DNA of 64,000 nucleotides, from the NCBI RefSeq assembly GCF_039634785.1, contig NZ_JBBIAB010000018.1:1-64000 (forward strand). Reading direction: 5' to 3'. The notes under the pieces are model-generated. The model saw only the letters and a list, made by a program, of their open reading frames with translations. It ran no database searches and was not told where the DNA came from. Numbering within the stretch: position 1 is the first letter of the stretch; each line of letters begins with the position of its first letter. Source of the DNA: Tistrella mobilis. Lineage in GTDB: Bacteria; Pseudomonadota; Alphaproteobacteria; Tistrellales; Tistrellaceae. Of this stretch, positions 37,130 to 45,544 are shown piece after piece. The position numbers and the translations under genes are program-made.

Positions 37130-38194
37130 GTCGGCCGGGGCGGCCTCGATCAGGCCGGCATCCTCGGCCTCGGGCATCGGGGCGGGTTGCGGCAGGGCCA
37201 CGGCCAGGCGGGCGAAGCCGCCGAAGGGGGCCAGCGCCGGGCAGGGCACCTGCTCGATCGCCGCGGTGGGCAGGGCCCTGGACAGGGCCTTCAGCGCCGC
37301 CGCATCATTGCCGTCTTCGAAGCCAGGCACCACCAGCCGGCGGCCGTCGCGCAGCAGGCTCAGATAGCTCGCCGGCAGCAGCCGCCCGGCCTCGTCCCGC
37401 GGCCGGCGCTTCGGCAGGGGCACCGGCACCACGCTCATCGGCATGCCGTCGGCCAGCGTCACCACCTCCAGCCGACGCCGGATCTCGGCCAAGGCGGCAT
37501 GATCCGGATCGCCTTCGGGCGCCACTGCCACGGCAACCACCCCCGGCGCCAGAAAACGGACCACGCCGTCCAGATTGCCCGGCCGCTCGTCGCCCGAAAA
37601 TCCGCCCGGCACCCAGACAACGCGGGTCGCGCCGAAGGTTGCGGCCAGATGCACGGCCATGGCCTCGCGGTCGGCCTCTCGCCCGCCGACCAGCACCTCG
37701 CTTGCAACCAGCACCCCGCCGCCATCGGCCGCGACCATGCCGGCACGGCCGTCGATGTCGAGCAGGATGCGGCCCACCGTCCCGTCGCCGGCCAGCGCCA
37801 GCAGGCGGCCGGCCACGTCGCAATCGTCATGATGATGGCTGCGGTCGACCGGCCATTCCACCGCGCAGGGCGCGCCATCGGCCGTCCGCCCCATCGACGG
37901 GCGGCGATCGGCAAAGCAGGCCAGGCTGCCTTCCCAGGACGACACCCCCACCCCGGCGCCGCAGCGCATCGAGGCGTCGGCAAGATCGCCGGCGCGGGCC
38001 AGCATGGCGACCTGGGTGTCGCGGGCCAGAATGCGGGCGGCCTCGGCGATGGCGAGGCCGGCATCGCGGGGATCGCTGATGCCGTCGGCCGCCGACGGCC
38101 AGACGGCAAGCCACAGCCGGGCCGGCTGGTCGGGGGCCGGCAGGTGGCAGGAGGGGTGCGGCGGGGCACCCGGATGCATGAACATCTCGGACAT
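37118..38194 (-). CDS. Agmatine deiminase-like protein lacking catalytic residues (pseudoenzyme)
   Basis: Protein of 358 residues with the fold signature of agmatine deiminase / porphyromonas-type PAD. An N-terminal QPARLWLAVWP recalls the usual H-x-x-T-W-M-A-W-P. The middle has ILLDIDGRAGMVAADGGGVLV, and VVWVPGGFSGDERPGNLDGVVRFLAPG matches G-D-x-x-x-G-H-V-D-x-x-x-R-F. The later LPASYLSLLRDGRRLVVPGFEDGND is well kept. Active enzymes have His in GHVD and a nucleophilic Cys in GGGNIHC. Here these read GNLD and FGGFARLAV, so His is Asn and Cys is missing, and the substrate WMRD loop is also absent. Probably not an active deiminase. It lies near aguB, the normal partner of agmatine deiminase, which suggests a retained binding or regulatory role, or decay. 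Confidence 0.68.
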   Translation of the reverse strand: MSEMFMHPGAPPHPSCHLPAPDQPARLWLAVWPSAADGISDPRDAGLAIAEAARILARDTQVAMLARAGDLADASMRCGAGVGVSSWEGSLACFADRRPSMGRTADGAPCAVEWPVDRSHHHDDCDVAGRLLALAGDGTVGRILLDIDGRAGMVAADGGGVLVASEVLVGGREADREAMAVHLAATFGATRVVWVPGGFSGDERPGNLDGVVRFLAPGVVAVAVAPEGDPDHAALAEIRRRLEVVTLADGMPMSVVPVPLPKRRPRDEAGRLLPASYLSLLRDGRRLVVPGFEDGNDAAALKALSRALPTAAIEQVPCPALAPFGGFARLAVALPQPAPMPEAEDAGLIEAAPADDLR

Positions 38195-38494
38195 GAGGGC
38201 GTCTCCGCTCCGGAGCGCCGGGATGCTGGCAGGGCGATCATGACCGGGGGTGGCCCGCATAAACAGGCGGGGCCGGTCCTGCCCGGCATGTCGGGCCGCA
38301 GTCTCCGGCGTGAGGGGGATCGATCGTCGCTGGTGCGGATGGCGTGCCGCCGAGGTCGGGCCTTGCCTCGTCTGGTGTTCCGGTCGTTGCCGACGGCACG
38401 TCTGGTCGTGTCCCGGATCCCATCCTAGCGCGTGTGGGGGAAGAGGTGCAATCCGCAGCAGCACCCCGCCCCCTCCTCCATCCGAAGCCCGCCC
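38195..38494. other. Intergenic gap, nothing recognised
   Basis: Three hundred bases between the ackA stop side and the agmatine-deiminase-like start, both on the minus strand. I found no tRNA, no convincing small gene and no terminator with a T-run. It should contain the promoter of the agmatine-deiminase-like gene, whose start at 38194 has GGAG-rich sequence just upstream on the minus strand. Confidence 0.4.
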
Positions 38495-39673
38495 CTATCC
38501 GAAGATCAGCCGCGCCGTTTCGCGCGCGATCACCGCCTCTTCATCGGTGTCGAGCGCCAGAACCAGCACCGGACTGTCGGCGGCCGAAATCACCGGGCCG
38601 TGGGCGGCATTGGCCGCCGGATCGAGCGTCACGCCCAGAAAGCCCAGATGGGCGGCGATGCGCGCCCGCATGGCGGCCGAATACCGTCCGATGCCGGCGG
38701 TGAACACCAGCACGTCCAGCCCGCCGATCGCCACCGCCACCGAGCCCGCCTCGCGCCCTGCACGATAGGCGAACAGGGCCATCGCCTCTTCGGCCTTCGG
38801 ATCCGGGGAGGTCTCCAGCACGCGCATGTCGTCAGAGACACCCGACACGCCGAGCAGACCCGAGCGGGCATTCAGCAGCCGGTCGACCTCGGCCGCCGTC
38901 ATGCCCCGGTCGCGGATCAGATGCAGCACCACGCCGGGGTCGATCGCCCCCGACCGCTTGCCCATCATCAGCCCGTCGAGCGCGGTAAAGCCCATGGTGG
39001 TCGCCACCGACCGCCGGGCGAGCATGCCGCAAAGGCTGGCGCCATGGCCCAGATGCGCCACGATCACCCGCCCGTCGGCGCGCGGGCCGGCATGATCCGG
39101 CAGCACATGGGCGATATGGGCGTAAGACAGGCCGTGGAAGCCATAGCGCAGCACGCCCTCGTCGCTCAGCTCCCGCGGGATCGGCATGGTCTGGGCGATC
39201 CGGGGCTGGCTGCGGTGAAAGGCGGTGTCGAAACAGGCGACCTGCGGCAGATCCGGCCACAGCTTCCGGGTGGCGGCGATGCCCGACAGATTGTGCGGCT
39301 GGTGATTGGGCGCCAGCGCCACGAAGCCTTCCAGCGCCGTGATCACCGCATCATCCACCACCACCGGCGCATCGAAGCGGGCACCGCCGTGGACCACGCG
39401 ATGCCCCACCGCCGCCACTTCGCCCAGGTTGTGGACGACCGCCGCAATCCGGTCCAGCGCCCAGGCCGTCAGCCCGGCATGATCGGCCAGGCCTTCCGGC
39501 GGCTGGCCGATCTCCTCCAGATGCGCGCCGCGCCCCTTGGCCGACGGGCCCCTCAGCGTGCCGATGGATTCGACCTCGGCCCGGCCGATCTCCTCCATGT
39601 CCGACAGGCGGACGACGCCGAATTTCAGGCTCGACGAGCCGGCATTCACGGTGATGATCAGCTGTTCGGTCAT
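38495..39673 (-). CDS. ackA: Acetate kinase (or related short-chain acyl kinase)
   Basis: Interconverts acyl phosphate plus ADP with acid plus ATP. The 392-residue ASKHA-fold protein starts ITVNAGSSSLKFGV, the ATP-binding first strand. It has HRVVHGG near 90, FDTAFH, the GFHGLSYAHIAHVL block, the VAHLGHGASLCG phosphate loop, and LMMGKRSGAIDPGVV. The C-terminus has LVFTAGIGRYSAAMRARI. The order matches acetate kinase better than butyrate kinase. The ATG at 39673 overlaps the stop of the upstream phosphotransacetylase gene by four bases (ATGA), so both are co-translated. Specificity could extend to branched acids, given the neighbouring leucine genes. Confidence 0.9.
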   Translation of the reverse strand: MTEQLIITVNAGSSSLKFGVVRLSDMEEIGRAEVESIGTLRGPSAKGRGAHLEEIGQPPEGLADHAGLTAWALDRIAAVVHNLGEVAAVGHRVVHGGARFDAPVVVDDAVITALEGFVALAPNHQPHNLSGIAATRKLWPDLPQVACFDTAFHRSQPRIAQTMPIPRELSDEGVLRYGFHGLSYAHIAHVLPDHAGPRADGRVIVAHLGHGASLCGMLARRSVATTMGFTALDGLMMGKRSGAIDPGVVLHLIRDRGMTAAEVDRLLNARSGLLGVSGVSDDMRVLETSPDPKAEEAMALFAYRAGREAGSVAVAIGGLDVLVFTAGIGRYSAAMRARIAAHLGFLGVTLDPAANAAHGPVISAADSPVLVLALDTDEEAVIARETARLIFG

Positions 39674-41073
39674 GGCCGGGCCCCACGATGGACGAAGATC
39701 TGCGCCAGCGCCGCCGAGGCGAGGCGGGCGGCCGGGCCGTCGGCACGGCTGGTCAGCATGATAGGCACGCGCGCGCCCAGCACCAGGCCTGCGGCCTCGG
39801 CGCCGGCCAGGTGGATCAGCTGCTTGGCGACCATATTGCCGGCTTCCAGATCCGGGGTGACCAGAATGTCGGCATCGCCCGCCACCTCGGACACGATGCC
39901 CTTGGCCCGGGCCGCGGCTTTCGAGACCGCATTGTCGAAGGCGAGCGGGCCGTCGAGCAGGCCGCCGGTGATCTGGCCGCGATCGGCCATCTTGCACAGC
40001 GCCGCCGCTTCCAGCGTCGAGGCGATGGCCGGATAGACCGTCTCTACCGCCGACAGGATCGCGACCTTCGGCCGGTCGGTCCCCAGCGCCCGGACCAGAT
40101 CGATGGCGTTCTGGACGATGTCGCGCTTGGCGGCGAGATCCGGATAGATGTTGATCGCCGCATCGGTCACGAAAAGCGGCTTGGGATAGGCCGGCACGTC
40201 CAGCGCGAAGACATGGCTCATCCGCCGGCCGGTGCGCAGGCCCGTCACCTTGTCGACGGCGGCGGCCATCACCTCGTCGGTGTGCAGCGCGCCCTTCATG
40301 ATCGCCGCCGCCTCGCCCTCGCGCACCAGCGCCACCGCCCGTTCGGCGGCGGCATGGCTGTGCGGCTGGTCAACGATGCGGATGCCCGACAGGCTGCGTC
40401 CGGCGGCCTCTGCCGCCGCCCGGATCTTGGCCTCGGGGCCGATCAGGATCGGCTGGATCAGCCCGGCCGCCGCCGCATCCAGCGCGCCCTCGATCGAATT
40501 GGCATCGACCGGATGAACCACGGCGGTCGCGATCGGCGGCAGTTCCGCGGTGGCCGCCAGCAGGCGGCGATAGACCGGCCGGTTTTCGGGCGCCGCCGCC
40601 TCGGCGGCGACGGTCGCCTGCGGGGTTACGACGAAGGGCCGGTCGACGCGGATCTCTGCGGCACGAACCTCGGCCGAGCCGGTGGCGACCAGCCGGCCAT
40701 CGGCCGCGACCACGGTCGCATCCAGGGTCAGGCGGCGATCGGCGCCCAGCGTGCGGACCACCAGCTTTGCGGTCAGCCGGTCACCGGCCGCCACCTGGCC
40801 GGTGCGGTCCAGCCGCGAGCCCAGGATTTCGGCGCCGGGGCCCGGCAGTTCGGCCGCGATCAGCAGGTCGATCATCAGCCCCGGCAGGGCGGCGAAGGCG
40901 GCGGCGCCGCGAAAGCCGGCATCGGCCGCGAGGGCCGGGTCGATATGGGCGGGGTCGATCTCGCGGGCGATCTCGCCCAGCCGGTCGGCAAGCGGCTGGC
41001 CTGCCTCGTGAACCAGGCAGGCGCTGTCGCCGGTGCGGATATCCTCGAACGGTCGGTTGGCGATCCTGAGCAT
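39670..41073 (-). CDS. MaoC-like / phosphate acyltransferase fusion (bifunctional enoyl-CoA hydratase/phosphotransacetylase)
   Basis: Protein of 467 residues in two parts. Residues 1-140 resemble a MaoC hotdog domain (LVHEAGQPLADRLGEIAREIDPAHIDPALA ... GFRGAAAFAALPGLMIDLL). However, the classical D-x-N-P-x-H-x-D motif is only partly preserved. Residues 165-467 form a Ptb/Pta-type phosphotransacylase (LPPIATAVVHPVDANSIEGAL; GALHTDEVMAAAVD; VTDAAINIYPDLAAKRDIVQNAI), making acyl phosphate from acyl-CoA. Such fusions are usually annotated as phosphate acetyl/butyryltransferases. The ATG at 41073 was chosen since the upstream frame is low-complexity. It overlaps ackA, and leucine dehydrogenase precedes it, an arrangement recalling ptb-bcd-buk of Bacillus. 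Acetyl versus branched-acyl preference is unresolved. Confidence 0.82.
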   Translation of the reverse strand: MLRIANRPFEDIRTGDSACLVHEAGQPLADRLGEIAREIDPAHIDPALAADAGFRGAAAFAALPGLMIDLLIAAELPGPGAEILGSRLDRTGQVAAGDRLTAKLVVRTLGADRRLTLDATVVAADGRLVATGSAEVRAAEIRVDRPFVVTPQATVAAEAAAPENRPVYRRLLAATAELPPIATAVVHPVDANSIEGALDAAAAGLIQPILIGPEAKIRAAAEAAGRSLSGIRIVDQPHSHAAAERAVALVREGEAAAIMKGALHTDEVMAAAVDKVTGLRTGRRMSHVFALDVPAYPKPLFVTDAAINIYPDLAAKRDIVQNAIDLVRALGTDRPKVAILSAVETVYPAIASTLEAAALCKMADRGQITGGLLDGPLAFDNAVSKAAARAKGIVSEVAGDADILVTPDLEAGNMVAKQLIHLAGAEAAGLVLGARVPIMLTSRADGPAARLASAALAQIFVHRGARP

Positions 41074-41209
41074 GGGAACGGTCGGTTTCCGGGCCTCGTG
41101 TGGACGGACGCTTGGCTTGTTGCTTTGCACCATCCTCGCCGGAATGCGTGACGATTGCGACCGCGAGTTTGCCCCCGCGGCCGATCGTCCCGCCGCCCAG
41201 GGCGCCCGG

Positions 41210-42277
41210 TCAGGCCGCGTCGGCCGCCTTCTTCTTCGCAGCCGCCGCCCGGATGCGCGCCTCGGCCATGGCATCCGCCACTTCGGCGGTGGTACGGCCG
41301 GTTCTGGCCGCCTCGGCGAAGATCCGCGACATGGTGTCGCCGATGCCCTGAACCAGAGCCGTGGCCCGCGCCACGTCATAGCCCGCCGGCCCGTGCTCGA
41401 CCGCGATGTTGATCACGCCGCCGGCATTGATCACGTAATCGGGGGCATAAAGCACGCCCCGATCGGCCAGCATCCGGGCATGGCGCGGTTCCGCCAGCTG
41501 GTTGTTGGCGGCACCGGCGACGATGCCGGCCTTGATCTCAGGGATGGTGCGGTCGTTCAGCACCGCGCCCAGCGCGCAGGGGGCATAGACATCGACCGGC
41601 TCGGCATGGATCACCGCCGGGTCGACGACGCGGGCGCCGGTGGCGGCCGCCACGCGGTCGGTGGCATCGCGGTGAATATCGGCCACCACCAGCCGGGCAC
41701 CGGCCTCGTGCAGCCGCCGGGCCAGATCCGCCCCCACATGGCCCAGCCCCTGAACCGCCACGGTCACGCCGGTCAGCTCGTCGCTGCCGCGGGCATGGGC
41801 CAGCGCCGCGCGGATGCCCAGAAACACGCCCAGGGCCGTGAAGGGCGACGGGTCGCCGCTGGTTTCGGCCAGGCCCAGAACATGGCCGGTTTCGCGCCGC
41901 ACATGGGCCATGTCGTCGGTGCCGATACCGACATCCTCGGCCGTGATGTAGCGGCCGGCCAGGCTTTCGACGAAACGGCCGAAAGCGCGCATCATCGCCG
42001 GCGTCTTGTCGCGGCGGGCATCGCCCAGGATGACGGCCTTGGCCCCGCCGAAATCCAGTCCCGCCATGGCGTTCTTATAGGTCATGCCGCGGGCAAGCCG
42101 CAGCACATCGGTCACGGCGGCGGCCTCGTCGGGGTAGGCCCACATCCGGCAGCCGCCGACACCGGGGCCCAGCACGGTGGAATGGAGGGCCACGATCGCC
42201 TTCAGCCCGGTTTCGGGATCATGGCCAAAGACCACCTGCTCGTGACCGTCGAACGCGGCACAAGAAAATACGGACAT
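41210..42277 (-). CDS. Leucine dehydrogenase (Glu/Leu/Phe/Val dehydrogenase family)
   Basis: NAD-dependent oxidative deaminase of 355 residues, converting leucine, valine or isoleucine to the 2-oxo acid. The conserved glycine-rich pocket GPGVGGCRMWAY and the catalytic Lys in MTYKNAMAGLDFGGAKAVI are clear. A Rossmann domain follows with VAVQGLGHVGADLARRL, then CALGAVLNDRTI and ANNQLAE. Length suits leucine rather than glutamate dehydrogenase. The ATG at 42277 has GGGGAGA upstream. It leads the pta-ackA genes on the same strand and feeds the leucine pathway whose later enzymes are encoded at 44.6-54.7 kb. Confidence 0.88.
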   Translation of the reverse strand: MSVFSCAAFDGHEQVVFGHDPETGLKAIVALHSTVLGPGVGGCRMWAYPDEAAAVTDVLRLARGMTYKNAMAGLDFGGAKAVILGDARRDKTPAMMRAFGRFVESLAGRYITAEDVGIGTDDMAHVRRETGHVLGLAETSGDPSPFTALGVFLGIRAALAHARGSDELTGVTVAVQGLGHVGADLARRLHEAGARLVVADIHRDATDRVAAATGARVVDPAVIHAEPVDVYAPCALGAVLNDRTIPEIKAGIVAGAANNQLAEPRHARMLADRGVLYAPDYVINAGGVINIAVEHGPAGYDVARATALVQGIGDTMSRIFAEAARTGRTTAEVADAMAEARIRAAAAKKKAADAA

Positions 42278-42410
42278 GTTTTCTCCCCTCCGGCCATCTT
42301 CCCAAGATGGCCGACTGTCTTCGCCGAAGCGAATTCTGTTGCTGTTGGGAGTCAATCTGTCACCGCGCCGCAGGGCTTTCAATCGCCCTCCGCATGCCCG
42401 TCTGAAATAG

Positions 42411-42450
42411 AGGGAAAGTTGCCGGCCGCCAATTCGGCGTCATTTTCCCT
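42411..42450. promoter_or_regulatory. Nested inverted repeat upstream of leucine dehydrogenase
   Basis: AGGGAAA at 42411-42417 and TTTCCCT at 42444-42450 form a perfect seven-base inverted repeat. Inside it GCCG at 42421-42424 and CGGC at 42435-42438 can also pair. It lies 134-173 bases before the leucine dehydrogenase start, within the same gap as the GGTAAT dyad. Role unknown: operator, or an RNA hairpin. Confidence 0.35.
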
Positions 42451-42471
42451 TCGAAAGCGTCCGGAAGAATG

Positions 42472-42486
42472 GGTAATAAAATTACC
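42472..42486. promoter_or_regulatory. GGTAAT-AAA-ATTACC dyad
   Basis: A perfect six-base inverted repeat with a three-base centre lies between the MarR stop (42514) and the leucine dehydrogenase gene. Its AT-rich composition and symmetry suit a repressor site, conceivably for the adjacent MarR protein, but this is inference. Confidence 0.4.
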
Positions 42487-42513
42487 TGCCGTGACAGGGG
42501 GATTGGGGGGCGC

Positions 42514-43083
42514 TCAGCTCCCGCGATCGGCGATCTCGTCCTCGACCGCCTCGGGGTCGGCGCCGCGTTCGGCGATGTCGCGATCCAGATTGGCGATCAC
42601 CCGCACCAGCAGCTCGCGCAGGGCATCGATCTCGCAGCTGGCCAGGCCGTCGATGGCGGCAATATTGGTTTCGGCGGCACAGGGCAGCAATTCGTGGCGC
42701 AGCGCCCGGCCGCGATCGGTCAGATAGACCAGGCTGCGGCGGCGGTCATGCACGTCGCGCTCGCGGCGCACCAGGCCGCGGCGCTCCATCAGCCTGAGCG
42801 CCGTCACCGTCGTCGGCTCCATCATCCGGATGCGCCGGCTGAGGTCGCGCTGGGTGATCCCCTCTTCCTGCCACAGGATGCGCAGGAAGAACCACATGCC
42901 CATGGTGACTTCGGTATCCGCCACCCGCATCTGCATGGCACGCAGATAGGCCCGATGGGCGTCGCGCACCAGATAGCCGATGCTCTCGAACAGCGGGAAA
43001 TCCGCGCCGGCCATGGCCTGCTCGTAGACTTCGGCGGCCGGTCGCACGCCATGACCGGGTCTTCGAGGATCCGACGACACCAT
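42514..43083 (-). CDS. MarR family transcriptional regulator
   Basis: Winged-helix repressor of 189 residues, expected to dimerise and release DNA on binding an aromatic or acyl ligand. The pattern is visible: an N-terminal dimer helix with ESIGYLVRDAHRAYLRAM, then TMGMWFFLRILWQEEGITQRDLSRRI, the recognition helix MEPTTVTALRLMERRGLV, and the wing RRERDVHDRRRSLVYLTDRG. A C-terminal acidic tail ends the protein. It sits between the leucine dehydrogenase cluster and the SLC13/liu operon, all on the same strand, so it may control either. A dyad lies immediately upstream of its start. Confidence 0.88.
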   Translation of the reverse strand: MVSSDPRRPGHGVRPAAEVYEQAMAGADFPLFESIGYLVRDAHRAYLRAMQMRVADTEVTMGMWFFLRILWQEEGITQRDLSRRIRMMEPTTVTALRLMERRGLVRRERDVHDRRRSLVYLTDRGRALRHELLPCAAETNIAAIDGLASCEIDALRELLVRVIANLDRDIAERGADPEAVEDEIADRGS

Positions 43084-43087
43084 CAGT

Positions 43088-43127
43088 TGCTTCCGATCGT
43101 AAACAATGTCGCATTACGATTGAAGCA
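43088..43127. promoter_or_regulatory. Long dyad at the MarR start, likely autoregulatory operator
   Basis: TGCTTC-CG-ATCGTAA (43088-43102) faces TTACGAT-T-GAAGCA (43114-43127) around 11 bases. The arms match except for one bulged base. It begins five bases upstream of the MarR start codon, where a bound repressor would block transcription or initiation. Confidence 0.6.
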
Positions 43128-43193
43128 TACCACGGCTATCGCCCCCGCCAAGGGGCTGGGCGCGTTCATTCTGCAGCCGGAGACCGGTCCCCG

Positions 43194-44600
43194 TCAGATC
43201 CGGCCCAGAACAGTCCACCATACGAGATCAAGCGGCCAGAGCAGCAGCATCGCCGCCAGCCCGAGCGCGATCATCGCCCGCGCCGCCGGGCCCTGGCCGA
43301 TGCCCGACAGGCCAAGCGCCACGATCACCGGCGGCGACTGATAGGGCAGCAGGGCGGTGGAAAAGCCCAGCGCCTGGGTCATCAGCACCGTGTCGAGCGA
43401 CAGCCCGGTCGCCTCCGCCAGCCGGGCGGCCAGCGGTGTCAGGATCGCAGGCGTGCCGTGCAGAGAGCCCAGCAGCCCGACCACGGTCGAGATCAGCCCC
43501 AGCTTGTAGACGTTGAGCGCATCGGCCCCGGGCTCGAAGCCGGCGAGATCGATCATCACCCCGCCCATGGCATCCCCCAGCCCCGCGGCCGAGATCACGG
43601 CCCCCAGCGACAGCATGGCGGCGATGAAGATCAGCGTGCCGACCGGCAGGCCGGTGCGGATGAAATCCGCCGGCACCAGGCGCAGGCCGGGGGTCAGGAT
43701 CAGGGCCGCGGCCGAAAGCCCGACCCAGGCCGGCTTCAGCCCGTGCAGCCAGTCGGTCGCCCAAAGCGCCAGCGTTGCGCCCAGGATCAGCGCCAGCCGG
43801 CCCAGCGCCCGCGGATCGGCCGCCGCACCCGGCGCCATCGCGCCGGCCTCCCGCGGCGGCGGGGCGGGAAACAGCCGCACCAGCAGCACCACCAGCAGCA
43901 CCGCCTTCAGGATGCCCAGCACCGGGAAATGCAGCGCCAGCCAGCCGCCATAGCTGAAATGATGGTCGTAGAGCGTTTCCGCCGCACCGGTCAGGATCAT
44001 GTTCGGCACATTGGCCGGCAGAATGCCGAAGGGCGGAAAGAAGGTGCCCAGCGCCGCCGCCATCACCAGCCCGGTGCGGCCGGGATGGCCGGCGTCATAG
44101 CCCGCGCGCTCGGCCAGGGCCAGCGCGATCGGCACCAGCAGCGCCACCCGCCCCACCGCGGCCGGCACCAGAAAGGCGAGCAGCACGCCCGCCGCCACCA
44201 TGCCGGCGATCAGCGCCGCGTAAGACGTGCCGAACACGCCCGCCGCCTGGCGGGCCAGACGGTCGGCCAGCCCCGCATGGCGCGCCGCCGCCCCGAAAAC
44301 GAGGCCCGAGAGCACCAGCCAGAAGGCCCCGGAATGGAAGCCCGAAAACACCGTGTCGGGTGGTGCCACCCCCAGGATGGCGGCCCCGGCGAAGAACAGG
44401 ATCGCGGCATAGGCCTCGGGTGCTGCCGCGGTCGCCACCAGCACCAGCATGGCGAGGGCGAGCCCGCCCGCCTGCCAGGCGGGGGCCACATCCCCGAAAA
44501 TCCAGGGGGCGATCACGGCAAGCAGAAGCCCTGCCGCCGAGACGATCGGCGGCAGGGCGGCTGATATCGGGCCCGGCATTCTGCGTGGAGCGGCGGACAC
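43194..44600 (-). CDS. SLC13/DASS family permease
   Basis: Inner-membrane transporter of 468 residues with about 12 hydrophobic segments. It has the divalent-anion:sodium symporter style: LVPAAVGRVALLVPIALALAERAGYD in the first half, and HGTPAILTPLAARLAEATGL then QALGFSTALLPYQSPPVIVALGL in the second. These are positioned like the paired substrate/sodium loops of DASS carriers. Substrates in the family are di- and tricarboxylates, sulfate or 2-oxo acids. It starts six bases after the HMG-CoA lyase stop and ends the liu operon, so import or export of a carboxylate linked to leucine breakdown is plausible. Confidence 0.82.
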   Translation of the reverse strand: MSAAPRRMPGPISAALPPIVSAAGLLLAVIAPWIFGDVAPAWQAGGLALAMLVLVATAAAPEAYAAILFFAGAAILGVAPPDTVFSGFHSGAFWLVLSGLVFGAAARHAGLADRLARQAAGVFGTSYAALIAGMVAAGVLLAFLVPAAVGRVALLVPIALALAERAGYDAGHPGRTGLVMAAALGTFFPPFGILPANVPNMILTGAAETLYDHHFSYGGWLALHFPVLGILKAVLLVVLLVRLFPAPPPREAGAMAPGAAADPRALGRLALILGATLALWATDWLHGLKPAWVGLSAAALILTPGLRLVPADFIRTGLPVGTLIFIAAMLSLGAVISAAGLGDAMGGVMIDLAGFEPGADALNVYKLGLISTVVGLLGSLHGTPAILTPLAARLAEATGLSLDTVLMTQALGFSTALLPYQSPPVIVALGLSGIGQGPAARAMIALGLAAMLLLWPLDLVWWTVLGRI

Positions 44601-44606
44601 GGCCGG

Positions 44607-45518
44607 TCAGGCCGCCTCGCATTTCGCGCGCAGGGCGCGCGACACCCGCCCTGCCGGCGGCCGGCCCAGCTGGTCCGAGATGAACCAGCCGGCCTGCAGC
44701 ACCGCATCGAAATCGATGCCGGTACGGATGCCCATGCCGTTCAGCATATAGAGCACGTCCTCGGTCGCGACATTGCCGGTCGCCCCCTTGGCATAGGGGC
44801 AGCCGCCGAGACCCGCGACCGAGGCATCGACCACGGCGATGCCTTCTTCCAGCGCCGCCAGGATATTGGCCAGGGCCTGGCCATAGGTGTCGTGGAAGTG
44901 CACCGCCAGCCGGTCGCGCGGCACCACGGCCGAAACGGTGTCGATCAGCGTCTTCACCTTGCCGGCGGTGCCGGTGCCGATCGTGTCGCCCAGCGAGACC
45001 TCGTAGCAGCCCATCTCGTAGAGCGCCTTCGACACCTCGGCCACCTTCGCCGGGTCGATCTCGCCCTCATAGGGGCAGCCGAGCACGCAGGACACATAGC
45101 CGCGCACCTGGGCGCCGGCCTCGCGCGCCCGCTCCACCACCGGGCGGAAGCGCTCAAGGCTTTCGGCGATGGTGCAGTTGATGTTGCGCTTGCTGAAGGC
45201 TTCCGATGCGGCGCCGAACACCGCGACCTCGTCGGCCCCCACCTCCAATGCGGACTCGAGCCCCTTCAGATTGGGGGTCAGCACGGGGTAGCGGGTGCCC
45301 GGGCGCCGGGTCAGGCCGCGCATCACCTCGGCATGATCGGCCATCTGCGGCACCCATTTCGGGCTGACGAAGGCGGTCGCCTCCACCGCGGGCAGGCCGG
45401 CCGCGGCCAGACGCTCGATCAGCTCGATCTTCACGGCCGTGGGCACGACCTCCTTCTCGTTCTGCAGGCCGTCGCGTGCGCCGACCTCGACGATCCGGAC
45501 CTCGGAAGGCAGGGCCAT
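44607..45518 (-). CDS. liuE: Hydroxymethylglutaryl-CoA lyase
   Basis: Cleaves HMG-CoA to acetoacetate and acetyl-CoA, the last dedicated step of leucine catabolism. The 303-residue TIM-barrel starts VRIVEVGARDGLQNEKE, the metal-binding Asp/Arg strand. It has GYVSCVLGCPYEGEIDP, GDTIGTGTAGKVKTLID, HFHDTYGQALANILAAL and the catalytic Cys loop GLGGCPYAKGATGNVATEDVLY. ATG at 45518 is chosen because GGAGGA lies just upstream; a GTG at 45548 would overlap the mccA stop. It follows mccA by 26 bases. Confidence 0.95.
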   Translation of the reverse strand: MALPSEVRIVEVGARDGLQNEKEVVPTAVKIELIERLAAAGLPAVEATAFVSPKWVPQMADHAEVMRGLTRRPGTRYPVLTPNLKGLESALEVGADEVAVFGAASEAFSKRNINCTIAESLERFRPVVERAREAGAQVRGYVSCVLGCPYEGEIDPAKVAEVSKALYEMGCYEVSLGDTIGTGTAGKVKTLIDTVSAVVPRDRLAVHFHDTYGQALANILAALEEGIAVVDASVAGLGGCPYAKGATGNVATEDVLYMLNGMGIRTGIDFDAVLQAGWFISDQLGRPPAGRVSRALRAKCEAA

Positions 45519-45544
45519 GATCTCGTCCTCCGTCTGGAATTGCC

